This document shows, piece after piece, positions 41,971 to 50,837 of a stretch of 64,000 nt of DNA. The position numbers and the translations under genes are program-made. Below the pieces are notes generated by a model that worked only from the letters and a program-made list of their open reading frames with translations, did not search any database and had not been told where the DNA came from. The DNA is from Streptomyces sp. NBC_00775 (GTDB taxonomy: Bacteria > Actinomycetota > Actinomycetes > Streptomycetales > Streptomycetaceae), in assembly GCF_036347135.1 (NCBI RefSeq), contig NZ_CP108938.1, forward strand, positions 868,001 through 932,000, read 5' to 3'. Numbering within the stretch: the first letter of the stretch is position 1; each line of letters begins with the position of its first letter.

Positions 41971-42762
41971 CTACTCCACGGGGGCCGCCACGTCGTCGTA
42001 CACATGCGCGGCCGTGATCAGGCCGTCGCCGCCGCGCGTGTAGACGGCGAGGCCCGCCTGCGGCGGCAGGTCGGCGTCGCCCCAGCGGTCGCAGATGTAC
42101 TCGAACGCGCTGCGGGTGCCGTCCTCCGTGACCGTGCACAGCTTGAGCGGGATACCGCCGCCCGCGGAGAAGAAGCCCTTGTAGAAGCTGGACAGCACCT
42201 CGGTGCCGGCATACCGGTAGGCGTCTCCGGACGGCTCGCGGAAGTAGCCGTCGGCCGCGAAGGTGGCGACGACGGCAGCGGCGTCGCCCGCTCCGAGGGC
42301 CGCCTTGTAGGCGCCCACCACATCGGAGGCGTGCGCGTCCGGGTCGTACGGCAGCACCGGAGAACGTACGACGTGATGGCCGAGCAGCGGCCACCGGGAG
42401 TGGTAGATCCGCACCGGCAGCGCGGCCGCGGGCTCCACGGCGACGGCGACGGGGAGCCCGATGCGTGTGCCGTCCGGACCGCGCAGGTGCACGACCCATT
42501 CGCCGACGGCCCGCGGCTCGGTGACGGTGGTGGCGACCGGCTCGATGTCCACCTCGTGCTCCGCGCGCCACTTCTCCTGCTCGGCCAGCCAGGCGGCGAG
42601 CACGCCCGCGCCGCTGATACGGCCGGCTTCCGGGTCGTCGAGTGCGACGGGAACCGTGGCCGCTGTCGCATGGTGCAGGGCCTCCGGGTCGCGCAGGGCG
42701 GCGGCCAGGTCGGCGGCACCGAGACGGTCGGCGAGATCGGCGATCTGCGGGATCCAGACCAT
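41971..42762 (-). CDS. SnoaL-like domain protein
   Basis: A 263-residue protein. The C-terminal part (DVVGAYKAALGAGDAAAVVATFAADGYFREP ... GGDGLITAAHVYDDV) is an NTF2/SnoaL-like cone fold. An N-terminal half with LAAWLAEQEKWRAEHEVDIEPV may be a second, divergent copy of the same fold. Such proteins range from cyclases to isomerases, and no catalytic residues can be named. GGAG lies 6 nt before ATG 42762. It lies between the aldo-keto reductase and the PNPOx gene on one strand. Confidence 0.7.
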   Translation of the reverse strand: MVWIPQIADLADRLGAADLAAALRDPEALHHATAATVPVALDDPEAGRISGAGVLAAWLAEQEKWRAEHEVDIEPVATTVTEPRAVGEWVVHLRGPDGTRIGLPVAVAVEPAAALPVRIYHSRWPLLGHHVVRSPVLPYDPDAHASDVVGAYKAALGAGDAAAVVATFAADGYFREPSGDAYRYAGTEVLSSFYKGFFSAGGGIPLKLCTVTEDGTRSAFEYICDRWGDADLPPQAGLAVYTRGGDGLITAAHVYDDVAAPVE

Positions 42763-42830
42763 GAGGACTCCAGAAAAGTGTGTGTCGGGTCGTCTTCGCA
42801 TCGTGTGCCAGTACGGGGCGGCGCGCGACC

Positions 42831-43274
42831 TCAGCCGCGCAGCGCCCGCGGGGGCGGCCGTGTGCGCCCTCCGACGAGTTCGCGGCCGCTGACCAACTCG
42901 GGCTCGATGCGTATGAAGACGTCCTGAGGCGAGGCCAGCCAGGAGCGTGGGCCGGTCCGGGACAGTCGGCCGTGCTCGACGGGGTCGGTCACCACAGTGG
43001 CGCGACCGGTGACGACGACACTCCAGCCGGAGTGCGCGCGGGCGTCGACCTCGTCCGCTTCGAAGGCGACGACCACACCGTCGATCGCCTGGGCCAGTTC
43101 CGATTCCGCCGCCGTACGGAGCAGTACGGCGGAATCCGCGTCCAGGCAGAAGTTGACCGGTAGCACCGCGGGCAGAGCGTGACGCGTGTGCACGATGCGG
43201 CCGACAGGCGCGGTGCCCAGCAGACCGAGGCACTCCTGCCGGTCGAGTTCACGGAAGCCGTCATGGGGATTCAT
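42831..43274 (-). CDS. pyridoxamine 5'-phosphate oxidase-like flavin protein
   Basis: A 147-residue split-barrel protein of the PNPOx-like family, which bind FMN, F420 or heme. Landmarks are ELDRQECLGLLGTAPVGRIVHT at the N terminus, LPAVLPVNFCLDADSAVLLRTA and GWSVVVTGRATVVTDP. Proteins of this size are frequent members of DosR regulons. A GGGCC-N4-GTCCC box (43347-43360) is 73 bp upstream. ATG 43274 was chosen over an ATG four codons earlier because the fold starts just after. Confidence 0.82.
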   Translation of the reverse strand: MNPHDGFRELDRQECLGLLGTAPVGRIVHTRHALPAVLPVNFCLDADSAVLLRTAAESELAQAIDGVVVAFEADEVDARAHSGWSVVVTGRATVVTDPVEHGRLSRTGPRSWLASPQDVFIRIEPELVSGRELVGGRTRPPPRALRG

Positions 43275-43346
43275 CACCGGGGTCAACTTTCACGAATACT
43301 GCCGCGCGCGTCTCGCGTGCTGCGGGGCGACGGTGGTCAGGAGCAG

Positions 43347-43360
43347 GGGCCGTCGGTCCC
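43347..43360 (-). promoter_or_regulatory. DosR-type box upstream of PNPOx gene
   Basis: GGGCCGTCGGTCCC: arms GGGCC and GTCCC separated by 4 bp, as in the mycobacterial DosR box GGGAC-N4-GTCCC. It lies 73 bp before the PNPOx start and just past the stop of the next gene. Confidence 0.55.
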
Positions 43361-43397
43361 TGGCGGCCGAAGACTGGCCGCCCTTCGGCGTCGGCGT

Positions 43398-44084
43398 TCA
43401 GCGCACGGCGATCCGGCGTCCGGAGATGTCGACCGGATCGATACACACCCACATGTCGCGCTCGCCGCCCGCCCAGGGCGCGCTGTACGCGAGTTCCTCC
43501 AGTCGGCGCACGGTGTCGGGGGCGGACACGGCCCGGGCCCGGCCGCGTACGAGGACGCTCCAGCCCTGGCTCAGGGCCTCGTCGATGTGGTCGATCTCAA
43601 ACGCGACCCGGGTTCCGACGGCCATGGCAGGCGTTGCCCCAGGTGCCGTCCTGAAGGCGACCGCACCGTCGATGACGCTGTAGTTCAGTGGCCCGATGAA
43701 CGGTCCGTCGGGCGTGTCCATGCCGATCCTGCCGACGCCGTGTGTCGACAGCCGCGCCCGGCACTCCTCGTCACTGAGATCGATCATTTCCGGATGGCCC
43801 GCGGCTCGTCCGATACCGGGTGGCAGGTCGGCGTCGCCGCCGCGCAGGGCCGCCACGCTGGTATCCAGGACGTCGGCGAGCCGGACGAGCACGCTGGTGC
43901 CGGGAGTGGCGGTGGCGTTCTCCTCCAGGTATTCGACGTATCGGGGAGCCGCACCCGCCCTTTTGGCGGTCTCTTCCCGGGTCAGGCCGAGTTCCTCGCG
44001 TCGCCGGGCGATGCGACGCCCGATGTCGCTCTGTGCGCGGTCCGCTGTGGCGGACACCGCGTTCGGCGGTGTCTGTTCGGACAT
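43398..44084 (-). CDS. XRE helix-turn-helix protein fused to PNPOx-like domain
   Basis: A 228-residue fusion. Residues 18-80 are an XRE/Cro helix-turn-helix (IGRRIARRREELGLTREETAKRAGAAPRYVEYLEEN). Residues 95-228 are a PNPOx-like split barrel (LSTHGVGRIGMDTPDGPFIGPLNYSVIDGAVAFRT, GWSVLVRGRARAVS) similar to the neighbouring gene. The layout suggests a regulator that senses a flavin or F420 cofactor. It is on the same strand, 123 bp upstream of the single-domain PNPOx gene. Confidence 0.85.
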   Translation of the reverse strand: MSEQTPPNAVSATADRAQSDIGRRIARRREELGLTREETAKRAGAAPRYVEYLEENATATPGTSVLVRLADVLDTSVAALRGGDADLPPGIGRAAGHPEMIDLSDEECRARLSTHGVGRIGMDTPDGPFIGPLNYSVIDGAVAFRTAPGATPAMAVGTRVAFEIDHIDEALSQGWSVLVRGRARAVSAPDTVRRLEELAYSAPWAGGERDMWVCIDPVDISGRRIAVR

Positions 44085-44234
44085 GGCCTCTCACTTCCTT
44101 TCTTGCGGGAAGCCCTCACTGCCAGGGCGTCGTGCCGCGGACCGCCGAGGACGACCGGCCCGCACCTCCTGCGCGCATGCCCGTGGATTCCTCTTGTGCC
44201 CTCCAGCCTGCTACCGGCGCGATCACGGGTGCAG

Positions 44235-44249
44235 GGGCCGGGCAGACCC
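44235..44249 (+). promoter_or_regulatory. weak DosR-type half-site pair
   Basis: GGGCC-GGGCA-GACCC: the same arms as the other boxes but with 5 bp between them. It is 111 bp before the cNMP-binding protein gene. Lower trust than the 4-bp-spaced boxes. Confidence 0.3.
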
Positions 44250-44359
44250 TTCCGGATGCCATGCGGCCCGGCCCCGGGGCCGGGTGGCCCATGGCGAAGG
44301 CGAGGTGTCGGAGCGAGATTGGAGTGGGCAGAACCACGCTCCAGGAAGAGGCCAGGATC

Positions 44360-44824
44360 ATGAACGCTTCCCCCACTGCCGGCAAGCTGCGAGCGTTGTC
44401 CGCCGAGCACAGCGGGCGGCTGATGGGCATCGCCCGGGAGGTGTCGTTCCCCCAGGGAACCCGCCTGTTCGAGGAGGGACGGCGCGCGGACCGGTTCTGG
44501 ATCATCCGGAGCGGCACGGTGGCCCTCGACATGCATGTGCCCGGCCGCCGCGCGGCGGTCATCGAGGTCCTCGGACACAACGAACTCATCGGCTGGTCCT
44601 GGCTGTTCGGACCGCACACCTGGCATCTGGGCGCCGAGGCCACGAGCCCGGTGCGCGCGTACGAGTTCGACGCCGAGACGGTACGGGCCATGTGCCAGGC
44701 CGATCCCGCGCTGGGAATGGCAGTGGCCCAGTGGGCGGGTGACATCGTCGCCCGCCGTCTGCGGTCGGCCAGGAACCGGCTGCTGGACCTGTACGCGCCC
44801 TACGGCAGCGGAAGTCTTCGCTGA
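44360..44824 (+). CDS. cyclic nucleotide-binding domain protein without DNA-binding domain
   Basis: A 154-residue protein consisting of one cNMP-binding beta barrel (VSFPQGTRLFEEGRRADRFWIIRSGTVALDM, EVLGHNELIGWSWLFGPHTWHLGAEA) and a short C-terminal helix (LRSARNRLLDLYAPYG). The winged helix of Crp/FNR proteins is absent, so it should act through protein contacts. The WSWLF segment replaces the classical phosphate-binding cassette, so ligand binding is doubtful. Located 187 bp before the response regulator gene on the same strand. Confidence 0.8.
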   Translation: MNASPTAGKLRALSAEHSGRLMGIAREVSFPQGTRLFEEGRRADRFWIIRSGTVALDMHVPGRRAAVIEVLGHNELIGWSWLFGPHTWHLGAEATSPVRAYEFDAETVRAMCQADPALGMAVAQWAGDIVARRLRSARNRLLDLYAPYGSGSLR

Positions 44825-44915
44825 CCGCGTCGGAATCCACCGAGGAGTCACCGTGCGGGGAGGAATACCGCGACGTAGCCGTGACCCGTGGCGAACGGAC
44901 AACTACGCTCTGGTT

Positions 44916-44929
44916 GGGCCGGTCGGCCC
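44916..44929 (+). promoter_or_regulatory. DosR-type box upstream of response regulator gene
   Basis: TTGGGCCGGTCGGCCCTA (44914-44931) with core GGGCC-GGTC-GGCCC. The core is identical at 14 of 14 bases to the box upstream of the SulP gene (59775-59788). It lies 82 bp before the devR-like start, fitting autoregulation. Confidence 0.62.
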
Positions 44930-45011
44930 TAGTGCATCCGGTCCCGCACGCCGATGATCGTCGTCACAGTCAGCTCGTGGTCCGCAGTCCACCACTGAAC
45001 AAGGGGTCGTC

Positions 45012-45713
45012 ATGGCCGAGGCGCGTACCTTTTCGGAACAGAACCCCATCCGGGTCTTCCTGCTGGACGACCACGAGGTGGTGCGCCGCGGTCTGACGGA
45101 CCTGCTGGACGCCGAGCCGGACATCGCAGTGGTCGGCGACGCCGACAGCGTCGAGCACGCACTGGTGCGCGGGCCGGCGCTGCGCCCCGATGTGGCCGTC
45201 CTCGACGTACGTCTGCCGGACGGCGACGGGATCAGTGTCTGCCGGGAGCTGCGCAGCCAGATGCCGGAGCTGTCCTGTCTGATGCTGACCTCGTTCGACG
45301 ACGAGGAAGCCCTGCTCGACGCCATCATGGCCGGAGCCTCGGGCTATGTGCTCAAGCAGATCCGCGGTTCCGACCTGGTCGCGGCGGTACGCACGGTGGC
45401 ATCCGGGCAGTCGATGCTGGACCCCACGACGACCGCCCGGCTGATGCGCTCCCTGCGCGCGGACCCCACCGAGGCACCGGCCCTCTCACCGGAGCTCGCC
45501 AGTCTCTCGCCCCGCGAGCGGGACATTCTCGCGCTGATCGGTGACGGACTCACCAATCGTGAGATCGGCAAGAAGCTCTATCTGTCCGAGAAGACGGTCA
45601 AGAACCACATCTCCCGGCTGCTCGCGAAACTCGGTGTCCAGCGCCGAGTCCAGGCGGCCGTCCTGGCCAGTCACCTCGAACAGCCCGACTCCACCGACCA
45701 TCCGACGCGCTGA
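45012..45713 (+). CDS. DosR/DevR-like LuxR-family response regulator
   Basis: A 233-residue NarL-type regulator. The receiver has IRVFLLDDHEVVRRGLTDLLDAEPD and the phospho-acceptor D65 (VAVLDVRLPDGDGISVCRELR), with Lys in YVLKQIRGSDLV. The DNA-binding domain is LSPRERDILALIGDGLTNREIGKKLYLSEKTVKNHISRLLAKLGVQRR. These details, including the KTVKNHISRLLAKLG helix, match DosR/DevR of mycobacteria and OsdR of Streptomyces. It is convergent with the kinase gene. Predicted to bind the GGGnC-N4-GnCCC boxes noted nearby. Confidence 0.9.
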   Translation: MAEARTFSEQNPIRVFLLDDHEVVRRGLTDLLDAEPDIAVVGDADSVEHALVRGPALRPDVAVLDVRLPDGDGISVCRELRSQMPELSCLMLTSFDDEEALLDAIMAGASGYVLKQIRGSDLVAAVRTVASGQSMLDPTTTARLMRSLRADPTEAPALSPELASLSPRERDILALIGDGLTNREIGKKLYLSEKTVKNHISRLLAKLGVQRRVQAAVLASHLEQPDSTDHPTR

Positions 45714-45770
45714 GCCCCCGGCCCTCCCTCTTCGTCCTGGCCCTCGGCACGAACCGCGCCCTCCGACAGG

Positions 45771-47516
45771 TCAGCGTCCCGCCGCGCCGCCGTCCGGGCT
45801 CACGGGAACCCGCCACACCAGCCGTGTGCCGCCGCCCTCCGGCCGTTCGGCGAGCGTCAGTGTTCCGCCGAGTCCCACGGCCCGCTCCTCCAGGTTCTTG
45901 AGCCCGCTGCGCTGGACGTCGCTGGGCACTCCGCATCCGTCGTCCGTCACGGTGAGCGTCAACTCGCCCCCGGCGCACCGGAGTCGGACGTCGACAGCTT
46001 GCGCCCCGGAGTGCCGGGCCGCGTTGCTCAGCGCCTCGCCGAGCACCGCGACCGCGTGGTCCGCGATGTCGCCGGGGACGTCCGTCTCGACGAGCCCCTC
46101 GATCCGCAGCGCGGGCGCGAAACCGAACGACGTGGCGGATGCCGTGACCGCCTCGGACACCCGGCCGCGCAATCCGTTGCCCTCCCGGCCCCTTCCGCCG
46201 TGTGTGCGCAGGCCGAAGATCGTGGACCGGATGATCTTGATGGTGTCATCGAGGTCGTCGACGGTTCGCGTCAGCCGCTCCATGCCCTCGGGGTGCTCCA
46301 TGAAGCGCTGGGCGCTCTGCAGCGTCATCCCGGCCGCGAAGAGCCGCTGGATGGCGAGGTCGTGCAGGTCACGAGCGATACGGTCGCGGTCCTGGAGCAG
46401 CGTGATCTGTTCCGCGTCCCGCCGTCGCTCGGCCAGCTCCAGTGCGAGCGCCGCCTGGTCGGCGAACCCGAGCAGCGGCCCGGTGTCCGCGTCGCCGAAC
46501 GGCGTACCGCCCGGTCCGCGCCCGAGCAGCAGCACGCCCCTGGCCTTCCCGCTGGTGCCGAGCGGCACCGCGACCACGGGTCCGAGCCCGGCCCACTGGG
46601 GCTCCCCCTCACCGGTGCGGGAGTCGTGCTCGATGTCGGTGCTGACCACCGGCTCCGCGGAGCTCAGTGCCGCCGCCACGAATCTGTCCCCGGCGGGCAG
46701 CACCAGTCCGCTGCGCTGCTCCGCGCCCAGGCCGACCGCAAGCACCGGCCGCAGCGCCTCGTCACCCGTCTGGCGTTCCGCGATCATGCCCATGTCCGCG
46801 GAGACGATCTTCCGGGCCTCGTCGACGATCAGCTCCAGCACCTCGGCGCTGGGCGCCCCGGTCAGGAGAACACTGGTGACCTTGCCGCTGGCCCGCTGCC
46901 AGCGCTCGCGGAGCCTGGTCTCCTCGTACAGCCGCGCGTTCTCGATGGCGACCCCGGCGGCCACGGCCAGCGTCGACAGGACGGACTCGTCCTCCGCGTC
47001 GAACTCCCGCTCGCTCCGTTTCTCGGTGAGGTAGAGGTTGCCGAACACCTCCTCGCGTACCCGGATCGGCACGCCGAGAAAGGAGTGCATCGGGGGGTGA
47101 TGGGCCGGAAAACCGTACGACTCCGGATGCTCCGAGAGCTCCGGCAGCCGCAGCGGCACCGGGTGCCGGATGAGCTCGCCGAGGAGCCCGTGCCCGCTGG
47201 GCAGCGCCCCGATCTCGGACCGCTGCTCCTCGTCGATGCCGACGGTGAGGAACTCGGACAGCTTCCGGTCGCCGCCGATCACGCCCAGCGCCCCGTACTC
47301 GGCATCCACCAGGACCACCGCGGCCTCGACGATGCTGCGCAGCACCTGCGGCAGGTCCAACTCCCGTCCGACCGACAGAACGGCCTCCAGCAGGCTGTGC
47401 AGGCGGTCCCGGGTACCCCGCACCGCGTCGATGCGCACCTGGAGCTCACCCAGCAACTCGTCGAGCCGAAGCTTGGGCAGATGCTGTTCGGAGCCTCCGC
47501 GCGCCTCCGCGCCCAT
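45771..47516 (-). CDS. DevS/DosT-like sensor histidine kinase
   Basis: A 581-residue cytosolic kinase with two GAF domains (about 45-180 and 210-360), a HisKA_3 dimerisation helix (DRIARDLHDLAIQRLFAAGMTLQ, His phospho-acceptor) and an HATPase domain (LGEALSNAARHSGA, VTDDGCGVP). In DosS/DosT the first GAF domain binds heme and senses O2, NO or CO; here the matching part reads GFPAHHPPMHSFLGVPIRVREEVFGNLYLTEK, and its His residues make heme binding plausible. ATG 47516 has GGAGG 5 nt upstream; a GTG at 47573 is the alternative. It should phosphorylate the convergent response regulator. Confidence 0.9.
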   Translation of the reverse strand: MGAEARGGSEQHLPKLRLDELLGELQVRIDAVRGTRDRLHSLLEAVLSVGRELDLPQVLRSIVEAAVVLVDAEYGALGVIGGDRKLSEFLTVGIDEEQRSEIGALPSGHGLLGELIRHPVPLRLPELSEHPESYGFPAHHPPMHSFLGVPIRVREEVFGNLYLTEKRSEREFDAEDESVLSTLAVAAGVAIENARLYEETRLRERWQRASGKVTSVLLTGAPSAEVLELIVDEARKIVSADMGMIAERQTGDEALRPVLAVGLGAEQRSGLVLPAGDRFVAAALSSAEPVVSTDIEHDSRTGEGEPQWAGLGPVVAVPLGTSGKARGVLLLGRGPGGTPFGDADTGPLLGFADQAALALELAERRRDAEQITLLQDRDRIARDLHDLAIQRLFAAGMTLQSAQRFMEHPEGMERLTRTVDDLDDTIKIIRSTIFGLRTHGGRGREGNGLRGRVSEAVTASATSFGFAPALRIEGLVETDVPGDIADHAVAVLGEALSNAARHSGAQAVDVRLRCAGGELTLTVTDDGCGVPSDVQRSGLKNLEERAVGLGGTLTLAERPEGGGTRLVWRVPVSPDGGAAGR

Positions 47517-47626
47517 CGCTTCCTCCGGCCGTTCAGCGGACAAGAGACCACGCACCAGTTCTCCTGACCTCACCGTACTGCTCGGGATGCCCCGGCATCA
47601 CTGCACATGGGGCCCAAGACAGGAAT

Positions 47627-47643
47627 CCTGAACGTAGTTCAGG
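47627..47643. terminator. short inverted repeat between GH65 and kinase genes
   Basis: CCTGAAC-GTA-GTTCAGG, a perfect 7-bp inverted repeat 52 nt past the GH65 stop codon (minus strand) and 111 bp upstream of the kinase start. It may end the GH65 transcript or be an operator for the kinase gene. Confidence 0.35.
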
Positions 47644-47694
47644 CGATCCGGGTGGCGGCCGGGTCGGCGAAGCGCCGCGCACAGTGACTCATGG

Positions 47695-50085
47695 TCACCC
47701 GTCTTCACGGAACGTATGCAGAGTCAGCACGCACGATTCCCCCGGAGCCAAGGAGACGGTGCGGTCCGCGAGGGCGACGTCGATCGGTTCCCTGTCGGAC
47801 TCGGGCACCGCGATCCGCAACTCGTCGGCGCTCAAACGCACTCGCACGCCGCGATGGCCCCGGTAGCGGATGGCGAAGCCGTACTCGGACAGCTCCGGCA
47901 GCGGCACCGGGTCGAACCGGAGCGCTCCGCCGCGGGTCTCCAGCCCCGTCAGGCCGCGCTGCACGAGATCGAGGGTGCCGGCCATGGCGCCGAGATGGAT
48001 GCCCTCGCCTGTGGTGCCTCCCTGCAGATCCGCGATGTCCCCGGCCAGGGCCTCGTGCACATACGTCCACGCCTCCGCGCGCCGGGCCCGGGCGAGCACC
48101 CAGCCGTGCACCACGCTGCTCAGCGTCGAGCCGTGACTCGTACGGCGCAGGTAGTAGTCGACCGTGCGCCGCCAGGCGGTGTCGTCCAGTTCGTGTCCGA
48201 GCCTGCGGAACAGGTCGCCGAGTTCTGCGGGCGAGAAGAGGTAGCCCAGCATCAGGACGTCCGCCTGCTTGGACGCCTGATAGCGGTTGACGGTGTCGCC
48301 CTCGGCCTCCAGGATCCGGTCGAGCCGCCGGATGTCGCCGTACCGCTCCCGGTACCCGGCCCAGTCGAGCTCCTCCAGAGCGCCGTAACCCTCGAACTGG
48401 CTGATCACCCCGGCGTGGAAGGGCACGTACAGCTTCTTGGAGACGTCCTCCCACCGGTCGAGCTCGGCGGAGTCGAGACCGGTGCGCTCACAGAGGTCCC
48501 GGCGCGGCAGTTCGGGCAGCTCGTGCAGGACGTCGAGGGTGCGGGCGAGCACCCAGGCGGCGGTGACATTGGTGTACGCGTTGTCGTCGAGCCCCGGCCG
48601 GTCGGCGCCCGGGTAGGCGTCGTGGTACTCGTCGGGGCCGACGACACCGCGGATCCGGTACCGGCCGAGCGTCCCGTCGTACGCCGCGATGCCGGCCCAG
48701 AACCGGGCGATCCGCACCAGCATCTCGACACCCTTGGTGTGCAGGAACTCGGTGTCGCCGCTCGCCTCGCAGTACTGCCAGACGTTGTACGCGATCGCCG
48801 AGCCGACGTGGTGCTGGAGCCGTGAGTGGTCGGGCAGCCAGCGCCCGGAGCGCGGGTTGAGGTGCAGCTGCTGGGTCTCCTCCCTGCCGTCGCTGCCGCT
48901 CTGCCACGGGTACATCGCGCCGGTGTGCCCGGCGTCGCGGGCGGACCGGCAGGCCTGCTCCAGCCGGCGGTGGCGGTAGGTGAGCAGGGCCCGGGAGACC
49001 TCGGGGAGGTGCAGATTGAGGTAGGGCAGGACGAACAGCTCGTCCCAGAAGACGTGTCCGCGGTAGGCCTCACCGTGCAGACCGCGCGCCGGGACGCCGA
49101 CGTCCAGGTCGGCGGTGTGCGGCGAGAGCGTCTGGAGCACGTGGAAGAGATGCAGCCGCAGCACCGGGCCCGCGCTGTTCGGCACGTCCAACTCGGCGTT
49201 GCGCCACAGCTGTTGCCAGGCCGTGCGGTGCGAGGCCAGCAGCGTCTCGGCGTCCGGGGCCCGGCCGACCCGCTCGACGGCCGCGTGCAGCGGGTCCTTG
49301 ATCGCCGGGTCGCGGGAGGTGTGCAGGGCGACCGTCTTGTCCACGGTCACCGTCCGGCCGTCGGTCAGGGAGAGCCGCAGCAGCTGAACAGCCCGGGCGT
49401 TGTCGTGTGCGACGCCAGTCCCGGCGGGTGCGTCGGTGACGGTACGCGCCGCCATGCCGATACGGATGTCGGAGCGGCTGGTGCGGCAGCGGAGCCAGAC
49501 CGTGTCCTGCGGCGATGTGCCGGTCCGGACATCGGTGAGGTGCTGGGAGGAGAGTGAGCGATAGCGCTCCACTCCGGAGTTGGTGACCGTCCCGTCGAGC
49601 GCCGACTCGACGTCGATCTCCCCGGACCAGCCCTCGGCGGTCACCTGCGTGCGCAGCAGGGCCAGATGAGGGTCGGCCATGTGGACCAGCCGCAGCTGCC
49701 GCACGGCCAGACACCGGCCGTCCTCGTCCTCGTAGCGGACGGTGCGCTCCAGGGTGCCCGACCGGAGGTCCAGGTTCTGGTGGTGGTCGAGGACCTTGTG
49801 GGTGTCGGGCGAGAGCCAGGTGCCCGAGCCCGTACGCAGACGCAACGGCAGCCAGTTGGGGAGGTTGACCATGTCCTCGTTCTCGACCCGGCGTCCCGCC
49901 ACGTCCGACGCGAGGCGGTTGTAGCAGCCCGCCGCATACGTGCCCGGGTAGTGGACGGAATCCGCCGTGCACTCCGGGGCTGCGCCGCGGGTGGCGAAGT
50001 AGCCGTTGCCGAGGGTGCAGAGCGCTTCGCGCAGCCGCTCCTGCGCGGGGTCGTAGCCCTCGTACTCCCACGTCCAGTCGGCCAT
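47695..50085 (-). CDS. GH65 family disaccharide phosphorylase/hydrolase
   Basis: A 796-residue cytosolic protein of the maltose/trehalose/kojibiose phosphorylase family. Landmarks are LGNGYFATRGAAPE at the N terminus, GHVFWDELFVLPYLNLHLPEVSRALLTYRHRRL, and the catalytic acid Glu in IRGVVGPDEYHDAYPGADR, then DDNAYTNVTAAWVLARTLDVLHEL. Phosphorolysis gives beta-glucose-1-phosphate without using ATP. The adjacent beta-phosphoglucomutase-like gene (2 bp away on the same strand) turns that product to glucose-6-phosphate, a strong functional link. Substrate, trehalose or maltose, is not readable. Confidence 0.88.
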   Translation of the reverse strand: MADWTWEYEGYDPAQERLREALCTLGNGYFATRGAAPECTADSVHYPGTYAAGCYNRLASDVAGRRVENEDMVNLPNWLPLRLRTGSGTWLSPDTHKVLDHHQNLDLRSGTLERTVRYEDEDGRCLAVRQLRLVHMADPHLALLRTQVTAEGWSGEIDVESALDGTVTNSGVERYRSLSSQHLTDVRTGTSPQDTVWLRCRTSRSDIRIGMAARTVTDAPAGTGVAHDNARAVQLLRLSLTDGRTVTVDKTVALHTSRDPAIKDPLHAAVERVGRAPDAETLLASHRTAWQQLWRNAELDVPNSAGPVLRLHLFHVLQTLSPHTADLDVGVPARGLHGEAYRGHVFWDELFVLPYLNLHLPEVSRALLTYRHRRLEQACRSARDAGHTGAMYPWQSGSDGREETQQLHLNPRSGRWLPDHSRLQHHVGSAIAYNVWQYCEASGDTEFLHTKGVEMLVRIARFWAGIAAYDGTLGRYRIRGVVGPDEYHDAYPGADRPGLDDNAYTNVTAAWVLARTLDVLHELPELPRRDLCERTGLDSAELDRWEDVSKKLYVPFHAGVISQFEGYGALEELDWAGYRERYGDIRRLDRILEAEGDTVNRYQASKQADVLMLGYLFSPAELGDLFRRLGHELDDTAWRRTVDYYLRRTSHGSTLSSVVHGWVLARARRAEAWTYVHEALAGDIADLQGGTTGEGIHLGAMAGTLDLVQRGLTGLETRGGALRFDPVPLPELSEYGFAIRYRGHRGVRVRLSADELRIAVPESDREPIDVALADRTVSLAPGESCVLTLHTFREDG

Positions 50086-50087
50086 CG

Positions 50088-50837
50088 TCAGTCCTCCGAT
50101 ACGAATAGCTCCGCGAGGTCGGCGACCACCAGGTCCGCGCCGTGCTTCAGCAGAGCGGCCCGGGTGTCCGGGGTGTCGGCGCGGTCGACGCCCACGACAA
50201 GGCCGAAGCCCCCGCGTCGCCCGGCCTCGACTCCGGCGAGAGCATCCTCGATGACGGCCGCACGGTCGGCGGGGACGCCCAGGCGGCGGGTCGCCTCCAG
50301 GAAGAGGGCGGGGTCGGGTTTGCCGGGCAGGTGCAGGCGGGCGGCTTCGGTGCCGTCCACGAGCGTGTCGAACAGTTCCCGCACTCCCGCCTGTCCGAGG
50401 AGCTCGCCGGCATGCCGGGAGGCGGAGGCGGCGGCCAGCGGAATGCCCGCGGCCCGCAGGGTGCGGAGCAGCCGGACCGTGCCCGGATAGGCGTCGACGC
50501 CCTCGGCGCGCAGGTGTTCCGTGAACAGCCGCTCCTTGCGGGCGGCCACGGACTGGATCTCGGCGTCGGTGGGCCGCAGCCCCCGGGCGCGGAGAAACGC
50601 GGCGGCCCCGTCCAGGCGCGACTTGCCGTCGACGTACGTCAGATAGTCGTCGCGTACGTCGAAGGGGCGTTGCTCCCCTGGACCGCGGTCGTGCAGGAAG
50701 CCGTCGAACGCCGTCTTCCAGGCGGCCGCGTGCACCCGCGCGGAGTCCGTGATGACGCCGTCGGTGTCGAGGACCACGCCTGCCGTACCCCGCAGCGCGC
50801 GGGGCACGGCAGGCGTGCCGCTCCGGTCCGTGCTCAT
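50088..50837 (-). CDS. beta-phosphoglucomutase-like HAD hydrolase
   Basis: A 249-residue HAD protein with GVVLDTDGVITDSARVHAAAWKTAFDGFL (nucleophile loop, DTDGV in place of DLDGV, and the substrate-capping helix with HAAAWK), DYLTYVDGKSRLDGAAAFL, AAASASRHAGELL and LPGKPDPALFLEA. Beta-PGM interconverts beta-G1P and G6P. It starts at ATG 50837, which overlaps the stop of a 26-residue leader ORF (TGATG), so its translation is coupled to that ORF. It belongs to the run phosphoketolase, leader ORF, HAD, GH65. Confidence 0.85.
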   Translation of the reverse strand: MSTDRSGTPAVPRALRGTAGVVLDTDGVITDSARVHAAAWKTAFDGFLHDRGPGEQRPFDVRDDYLTYVDGKSRLDGAAAFLRARGLRPTDAEIQSVAARKERLFTEHLRAEGVDAYPGTVRLLRTLRAAGIPLAAASASRHAGELLGQAGVRELFDTLVDGTEAARLHLPGKPDPALFLEATRRLGVPADRAAVIEDALAGVEAGRRGGFGLVVGVDRADTPDTRAALLKHGADLVVADLAELFVSED

